Positions 54,327-58,300 of a DNA stretch of 58,300 nucleotides are shown here, one piece after another. A model generated the notes under the pieces. That model saw nothing but the letters and a program-made list of their open reading frames with translations. It was not told where the DNA came from and searched no databases. Source of the DNA: Clostridia bacterium (GTDB lineage Bacteria > Bacillota > Clostridia > Oscillospirales > Acutalibacteraceae); assembly GCA_017452785.1 (NCBI GenBank), contig JAFTLT010000053.1, positions 1-58,300 on the forward strand, read 5' to 3'. Position 1 is the first letter of the stretch; each line of letters begins with the position of its first letter. The translations under genes and the position numbers were made by a program.

Positions 54327-56114
54327 TTATTTCTTAATAATAGCTTTAAACTTACATGAATCCATACAAACACCGCACTTGATACATTTAGCGGGGTCGA
54401 TGGTGTGGGGCTGCTTAACTGTGCCTGAAATAGCACCAACAGGACACTTCTTAGCGCAAAGAGTACAGCCCTTACACATATCAGCAACGATTGAGTACTG
54501 AAGAAGGTTCTTACAAACACCTGCAGGACACTTCTTATCAACAACGTGAGCAATATATTCGTCACGGAAGAACTTGAGAGTAGCAAGAACGGGGTTGGGA
54601 GCTGTCTGACCGAGACCGCAAAGGGAGTTATCCTTAATATAGTGGCAAAGCTCTTCGAGCTTGTCAAGGTCTTCGAGAGTTGCGTTGCCGTCAGTAATTT
54701 TGTCAAGCATTTCACGAAGTCTCTTTGTACCTACACGGCAGGGAGTACATTTACCGCATGACTCATCAACTGTGAAATCAAGGAAGAACTTAGCAATGTC
54801 AACCATACAGTTGTCTTCGTCCATAACGATAAGACCGCCTGAACCCATCATGCAGCCGATAGCTGTAAGGTTATCGTAGTCAATGGGAGTGTCGATAAGT
54901 GAAGCAGGGATACATCCGCCTGAGGGACCGCCTGTCTGAGCAGCCTTGAACTTCTTGCCACCCGGTATACCGCCGCCGATTTCATAGATGATATCACGCA
55001 GTGTTGTACCCATGGGAATTTCAACAAGACCTGTGTTAGCAATTTTACCGCCGAGAGCGAATACCTTTGTACCCTTTGACTTCTCTGTGCCCATTGAAGC
55101 GAACCAATCGCCGCCGTTACGGATAATAGCAGGGATATTTGCAAATGTTTCAACGTTATTTTCTGTTGTGGGTTTGCCGAAAAGACCCTTAACTGCAGGA
55201 TAGGGAGGACGGGGTCTGGGCTCACCACGGTTACCTTCGATTGATGTCATAAGAGCTGTTTCTTCACCGCAAACGAAAGCACCTGCACCAAGCTTGATGA
55301 AAAGATCAAAGTCAAAGCCTGAGCCGAAGATGTCTTTGCCGAGAAGACCCATTTCTCTTGCTTGATTAATAGCAATCTGAAGACGAGCAACAGCGATGGG
55401 ATATTCAGCACGAACATAAACATAACCTTCTGTAGCACCTGTAGCATAGCCGCAGATTGTCATAGCTTCGATAAGGCAGTGGGGGTCACCTTCAAGAACT
55501 GAACGGTCCATGAATGCACCGGGGTCACCTTCGTCAGCGTTACAAACTACATACTTCTGGTCAGCTTTGTTAGCAGCTGTGAAGCTCCACTTAAGACCTG
55601 TGGGGAAACCGCCGCCGCCACGGCCACGAAGACCTGAATCCTTGACTATCTGAATAACCTGTTCGGGAGTGAGCTCTGTAAGACACTTAGCAAGAGCCTG
55701 ATAGCCGTCATATGCAATATACTCATTGATATCTTCAGGGTTGATAACACCGCAGTTAGCAAGTGCAACACGCTTTTGCTTTCTGTAGAAAGCTGTGTCG
55801 TGAAGGCCTTTGATTTCAGTGGGAGTTACTGTCTCACTGTAAAGAAGGCGCTTAACCATACGGCCTTTGAGAAGGTGCTCTTCAACGATTTCGGGAACAT
55901 CCTCAACCTTAACCTCTGAATAGAAGCAGCCTTCGGGATAAACTATCATAATGGGGCCGAGTGCGCAAAGACCGAAGCAACCTGTGCGGATAACCTGCAC
56001 TTCGTTTTCGAGACCCTTTGCCTTGAGCTCAGCTTCCATAGCTTCGATGATTTTCTGTGAATTTGAGGAGGTACAACCGGTACCGCCGCAAACAAGCACA
56101 TGGGAACGATACAT
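54327..56114 (-). CDS. hydB: NuoF-like hydrogenase subunit (HydB)
   Basis: 595 residues. It has an N-terminal thioredoxin-like [2Fe-2S] domain (VCGGTGCTSS, GCFGLCALGP), the NuoF core with FMN/NADH-binding LRGRGGGGFPTGLKW and CNADEGDPGAFMDRSVLEGDPH, a SLBB part, and the [4Fe-4S] site ESCGKCTPCRVGTKRL. Two C-terminal ferredoxin clusters (CKGCTLCAKKCP, CIKCGVCMDSC) complete it. It oxidises or reduces NADH in the electron-bifurcating/confurcating hydrogenase. It lies between the [2Fe-2S] gene and hydA, 14 bases from hydA. Confidence 0.95.
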   Translation of the reverse strand: MYRSHVLVCGGTGCTSSNSQKIIEAMEAELKAKGLENEVQVIRTGCFGLCALGPIMIVYPEGCFYSEVKVEDVPEIVEEHLLKGRMVKRLLYSETVTPTEIKGLHDTAFYRKQKRVALANCGVINPEDINEYIAYDGYQALAKCLTELTPEQVIQIVKDSGLRGRGGGGFPTGLKWSFTAANKADQKYVVCNADEGDPGAFMDRSVLEGDPHCLIEAMTICGYATGATEGYVYVRAEYPIAVARLQIAINQAREMGLLGKDIFGSGFDFDLFIKLGAGAFVCGEETALMTSIEGNRGEPRPRPPYPAVKGLFGKPTTENNVETFANIPAIIRNGGDWFASMGTEKSKGTKVFALGGKIANTGLVEIPMGTTLRDIIYEIGGGIPGGKKFKAAQTGGPSGGCIPASLIDTPIDYDNLTAIGCMMGSGGLIVMDEDNCMVDIAKFFLDFTVDESCGKCTPCRVGTKRLREMLDKITDGNATLEDLDKLEELCHYIKDNSLCGLGQTAPNPVLATLKFFRDEYIAHVVDKKCPAGVCKNLLQYSIVADMCKGCTLCAKKCPVGAISGTVKQPHTIDPAKCIKCGVCMDSCKFKAIIKK

Positions 56115-56127
56115 TTTTACTTCCTCC

Positions 56128-56499
56128 TTATTCTGTTACTGCGCCGATTGTGTATTCAGCAACGGGTACACCGTTAACAATGTGATCGGCAACTATTCTT
56201 GCAACCTTTTCTTCAGTGAGCTGAACATAGGTTACCTTTTCTTTACCGGGAACGAGAACCTCTGCGATGGGTTCAAAGCGGCACATGCCGATGCAGCCTG
56301 TCTGAGCAACTGTAACGTTTGTGAGGCCACGTTTTGCTGTTTCTTCAACAAACTTTGCCATAATGGGTCTTGCACCTGCTGCAATACCGCAAGTAGCCAT
56401 ACCTACAACAATACGTGTAACTTCTGATGAATCGTCACGAGCTGTCAGGTTAGCTTTAGCAGCATCTCTTAATGCCATAAGTTCTTCAAGAGTTTTCAT
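56128..56499 (-). CDS. Thioredoxin-like [2Fe-2S] ferredoxin
   Basis: 123 residues. After a helical start (about 1-27) comes the ferredoxin-like fold with ATCGIAAGARP and QTGCIGMCRFEP. Only three Cys line the expected site (one in the first motif, two in CIGMC), while the classical fold uses four. It is similar to the N-terminal domain of HydB and is probably a small extra electron carrier of the hydrogenase complex. It lies 13 bases upstream of hydB. Confidence 0.85.
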   Translation of the reverse strand: MKTLEELMALRDAAKANLTARDDSSEVTRIVVGMATCGIAAGARPIMAKFVEETAKRGLTNVTVAQTGCIGMCRFEPIAEVLVPGKEKVTYVQLTEEKVARIVADHIVNGVPVAEYTIGAVTE

Positions 56500-56503
56500 A
56501 TTA

Positions 56504-57049
56504 TTACACCTCCGTGAGTTGTTTTGTGTTTTCGTTTATGTAATCTGTGATCCATAAAGCAATGCTCGGTTCGTTTAAAGGAACATCGCCGAGAATAGCC
56601 TTTAGCTGTCTTGTGTCAACGGTGAATTCTTTATCATTGAGCTTTCGTCTGTAAAGAAAGTCAATATGAAGATTCATTGTGATAAGGGAAATCATGGTAG
56701 AGGTCATATCACCTATAGGGGTGAAGTCAAGGTGATTTGTTTTGAAATAAGCTCTGACTCTTGTGCCCACACCCACTTCACTTTCAATTTCAAAACTGCC
56801 GCCGGTCATTTCCGCAGCAAACCTGAAAAGGGGAATGCCCATGCCTACTTTTCTTGTGGTACGGGTGGTGAAGAATGGGTCACGCACGTTTTCAACCTGC
56901 TCTTTGGTCATACCCTTGCCGTTGTCATAGATACCGATTAATAAATCGTTTGTTTTACTGTTTTCTATAAGTTCAATTTCAATGAGTGAAGCATTGGCCG
57001 ACACGCTGTTCTGAGCAATGTCAAGCACATTAAGTGAAAGCTCTCTCAT
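56504..57049 (-). CDS. Histidine-kinase-like ATPase (HATPase_c) in hydrogenase operon
   Basis: 181 residues. It has the GHKL ATP-binding fold with N box LDIAQNSVSA, G1 DNGKGMT, and G2 VGMGIPLFRFA. There is no histidine phosphoacceptor domain or transmembrane segment, so it is not a classical sensor kinase. Its ATG overlaps the hydC stop in TAATG. Such proteins recur in clostridial HydABC clusters; a regulatory or assembly role is inferred. Confidence 0.85.
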   Translation of the reverse strand: MRELSLNVLDIAQNSVSANASLIEIELIENSKTNDLLIGIYDNGKGMTKEQVENVRDPFFTTRTTRKVGMGIPLFRFAAEMTGGSFEIESEVGVGTRVRAYFKTNHLDFTPIGDMTSTMISLITMNLHIDFLYRRKLNDKEFTVDTRQLKAILGDVPLNEPSIALWITDYINENTKQLTEV

Positions 57050-57546
57050 TATTCAGCGTATTTTGCGAGAATACCCTTAATATCAGCTGCTGTGATTTTA
57101 CCGTAAACATCTTCGTTAACAGTAAGAACGGGAGCAAGACCGCAAGCACCGATACAGCGGCAGGCTGTGAGTGAATATTTACCGTCGGGGGTACATTCCT
57201 CGGCGCCGATACCAAGCTGAGCTGAAAGCTCATCAAGAAGCTCCTGAGCGCCCTTAACATAGCAAGCAGTACCGAGACAAACGGAGATGTCGTATTTACC
57301 CTTGGGTGAAAGAGCAAACTGTGCATAGAATGTTGCTACGCCGTAAACCTTTTCAAGGGGTACATTCATACCGTCAGCGATTTTCTGCTGCACCTCAAAG
57401 GGGAGGTAGCCGTAGATGGACTGTGCTTCCTGCATTACGTGCATAAGCATGCTCACATCGCCTGTGCATTCAGCAATAACTGCATCGAGCTTAGCTGCCT
57501 GTTCAGGTGTGTCTGTGAACGGGATTGTGCTGATTTTCTTAAGCAT
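57049..57546 (-). CDS. hydC: NuoE-like hydrogenase subunit (HydC)
   Basis: 165 residues from the ATG at 57546, preceded by AAAGGAGG; in-frame codons further upstream have no such site. It is the NuoE thioredoxin-like [2Fe-2S] protein: helical N-terminus, YLPFEVQQKIADGMNVPLEKVYGVATFYAQF, then Cys ligands in VCLGTACYVKGA and CRCIGACGLAPVL (pattern C-x4-C ... C-x3-C). It passes electrons between HydB and the complex. It is the first gene of the operon hydC-ATPase-[2Fe-2S]-hydB-hydA. Confidence 0.93.
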   Translation of the reverse strand: MLKKISTIPFTDTPEQAAKLDAVIAECTGDVSMLMHVMQEAQSIYGYLPFEVQQKIADGMNVPLEKVYGVATFYAQFALSPKGKYDISVCLGTACYVKGAQELLDELSAQLGIGAEECTPDGKYSLTACRCIGACGLAPVLTVNEDVYGKITAADIKGILAKYAE

Positions 57547-57763
57547 TAACTTTCGTCCTCCTTTAAACGGATTTATCCGTCTGGTTTGTAAGATGTGAGT
57601 CATCAGCGTATAAAAACTCACTATAATCCATACTGTTTAACTATAGCACAAAGTGCCAAAAAAATCTACAAAAAATGAGATATTTCCACTGCAAAATAAT
57701 GGTTTTTCCTATTTGAACAAAAATCATAAAATTTTTTTGAAGATATTTAACAATATAACGATG
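57547..57763 (-). promoter_or_regulatory. Upstream region of the hydrogenase operon
   Basis: 217 bases without a gene. A small palindrome ACGGATTTATCCGT (57567-57580) sits just before the AAAGGAGG site and could fold beside it. Promoter-like TATAGT elements occur but with no good -35. I saw no Rex-type TTGTTAA...TTAACAA palindrome. Confidence 0.4.
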
Positions 57764-57814
57764 AAAAAAGCCTCTTAAAATCCACTGAAACAGTAGGAAT
57801 TTAGGGGCTTTTTT
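57764..57814. terminator. Long hairpin upstream of the hydrogenase operon
   Basis: AAAAAAGCC (57764-57772) with GGCTTTTTT (57806-57814) and further pairing inside. It would terminate transcription entering from the right side of the window. Confidence 0.6.
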
Positions 57815-57817
57815 GAG

Positions 57818-57848
57818 TGCAGAACGCAGAGTGCAGAGTGCAGAAACG
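57818..57848 (+). repeat. GCAGAR-type simple repeat
   Basis: TGCAGAACGCAGAGTGCAGAG-like units, the same family as the arms at 1911-1944 and 2194-2227 and the run at 7475-7513. It sits between a hairpin and the MITE-like element. Confidence 0.6.
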
Positions 57849-57892
57849 CGGGTCGGTTTGTCGGCGAAGGAAAGTTTCGAGCCGCTGAACAG

Positions 57893-58042
57893 ACCCCTCT
57901 GTCAAGTCCACATAAATGTGTCCTTGACATCTCCCCTTTCAGGGGCGACAAGCTGACGAAGCAGTAAGTCGATATCGCAAATCTCGTCGCCCCTGAAAGG
58001 GGAGATGTCACAGCAGAGCTTGCGAAGCTGTGACAGAGGGGT
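57893..58042. mobile_element. 150-bp palindromic MITE-like element
   Basis: Terminal inverted repeat ACCCCTCTGTCA (57893-57904) with TGACAGAGGGGT (58031-58042). An inner perfect 25-bp inverted repeat (57925-57949 with 57986-58010) has arms that themselves contain CCCCTTTCAGGGG. Small hairpins fill the arms (CACAT/ATGTG at left, AGCTT-GCG-AAGCT at right). It is non-coding. A half copy is inside the repeat at 22911-23025 and a diverged piece is near 2077. The end-to-end symmetry suggests a non-autonomous element. Confidence 0.75.
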
Positions 58043-58243
58043 ACAAACACCAAGACCCACAGACGGTCAGTGCCTGTGAGTCCCAGTGGGCTTCTTTAGA
58101 TAAGGAGAATCTGTGTGTTGGAGAGAATATCCATCCGTGGCGTCACCTGTAGGTAGACACCTAAAGCCTTTTATGTTACTTGCCGGTCAAGCTATAGCTG
58201 ACTACGAGCATCATAAACCTAAATCAACAAAAGGTGCGTCATA
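58043..58243 (+). ncRNA. Structured non-coding stretch, candidate HEARO/omegaRNA
   Basis: 201 bases with nested pairing (CCCAC/GTGGG enclosing CACAG/CTGTG near 58063-58098; AGGT-AGAC-ACCT near 58152-58163) that end directly before a start codon. A HEARO RNA (IscB guide scaffold) is about this length and sits just upstream of an IscB-like gene. No reading frame fits here. I compared it from memory only, without a covariance model, so the call is tentative. Alternatives are a leader RNA or part of an IS end. Confidence 0.3.
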
Positions 58244-58300
58244 ATGCAGATTACCGCAATCGCAGTATTGCTGAATGCCGAAGAGCCTCTGAAGGAATGT
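58244..58300 (+). CDS. Start of an unknown protein, cut by the window end
   Basis: ATG at 58244 with AAAGGTG seven bases upstream. Nineteen codons are visible, reading MQITAIAVLLNAEEPLKEC. The segment VLLNAEEPLKEC resembles the N-terminal PLMP motif of IscB/IsrB proteins (VLNxxxxPLMPC) with changes at the last residues. Too little is present to be sure; any hydrophobic-start protein could look like this. Confidence 0.4.
   Translation, partial: MQITAIAVLLNAEEPLKEC

Noticed and set aside
57547-57763. Rex (NADH-responsive) operator upstream of the hydrogenase operon
   Set aside because: No TTGTTAA-N4-TTAACAA-like palindrome was found on either strand.

Overview
The window (about 58 kb, low to medium GC) reads as a chromosomal contig from an obligately anaerobic gut-type Clostridia (Oscillospiraceae/Ruminococcaceae-like; inferred from gene content only). 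Pointers are a HydABC-type [FeFe] hydrogenase cluster, a K+-dependent membrane pyrophosphatase, FeoA/FeoB ferrous iron uptake, DUF951, PadR/DUF2812 and 3D-domain genes, strong AGGAGG ribosome binding sites and TTGACA-17-TATAAT promoters. I saw no rRNA, tRNA or CRISPR array.

Layout. 1-533: probable right end of an IS200/IS605-like element, then an attenuated leader for a uracil permease (534-1904). 1905-2360: an inverted-repeat element and a promoter with a built-in palindromic operator. 2361-4824: polar amino acid ABC transporter. 4993-5805: AT-rich membrane protein of unknown function. 5912-8764 (minus): argH and argG, argG behind two ARG-box-like operators. 8909-13801 (minus): a packed housekeeping run, DUF951-prfA-tsaC-coaE-lytic transglycosylase-M18 aminopeptidase. 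13971-16296: S1-domain protein, PIG-L deacetylase, flavodoxin. 16389-19438: XRE regulator with two matching operators, a zinc-ribbon/Ig-repeat membrane protein, and an isolated phage-type lysis cassette (29-residue peptide, endolysin, coiled coil, holin). 19663-22715: 3D-domain cell wall protein, and a PadR regulator with its DUF2812 membrane partner. 23040-25795 (minus): pth, CDF transporter, metallophosphoesterase. 26000-30605: rlmB, a large membrane protein that looks like a catalytically degenerate P1B-type ATPase, and an ABC exporter pair. 30638-36308: beta-galactosidase, a 36-residue peptide, RlmD-type methyltransferase, ASCH protein, PNPOx-like protein. 36384-39375 (minus): feoA-feoA-feoB plus a FeoB-associated Cys-rich protein with DtxR-like boxes. 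39642-43935 (minus): exported protein and a TAXI-type TRAP transporter. 44169-47465: Fe-S aldo/keto reductase and pyrophosphatase. 47742-52182 (minus): HIRAN protein, YebC, a two-component system, an SH3 protein. 52561-57546 (minus): the hydrogenase operon. 57764-58300: nested repeats, a 150-bp palindromic MITE-like element, and a structured stretch running into a reading frame cut by the window end, possibly a HEARO/IscB-type element.

The genes combine fermentative energy metabolism (hydrogenase, pyrophosphatase, Fe-S reductase, iron uptake) with nutrient import (uracil, amino acids, TAXI substrates, lactose-type sugars) and arginine synthesis. The least expected items are the pseudo-P-type ATPase, a four-copy structured repeat family whose two stems covary between copies, an isolated lysis module beside a self-operator XRE pair, a possible C-rich small RNA upstream of the SH3 gene, and mobile-element fragments at both ends of the window.
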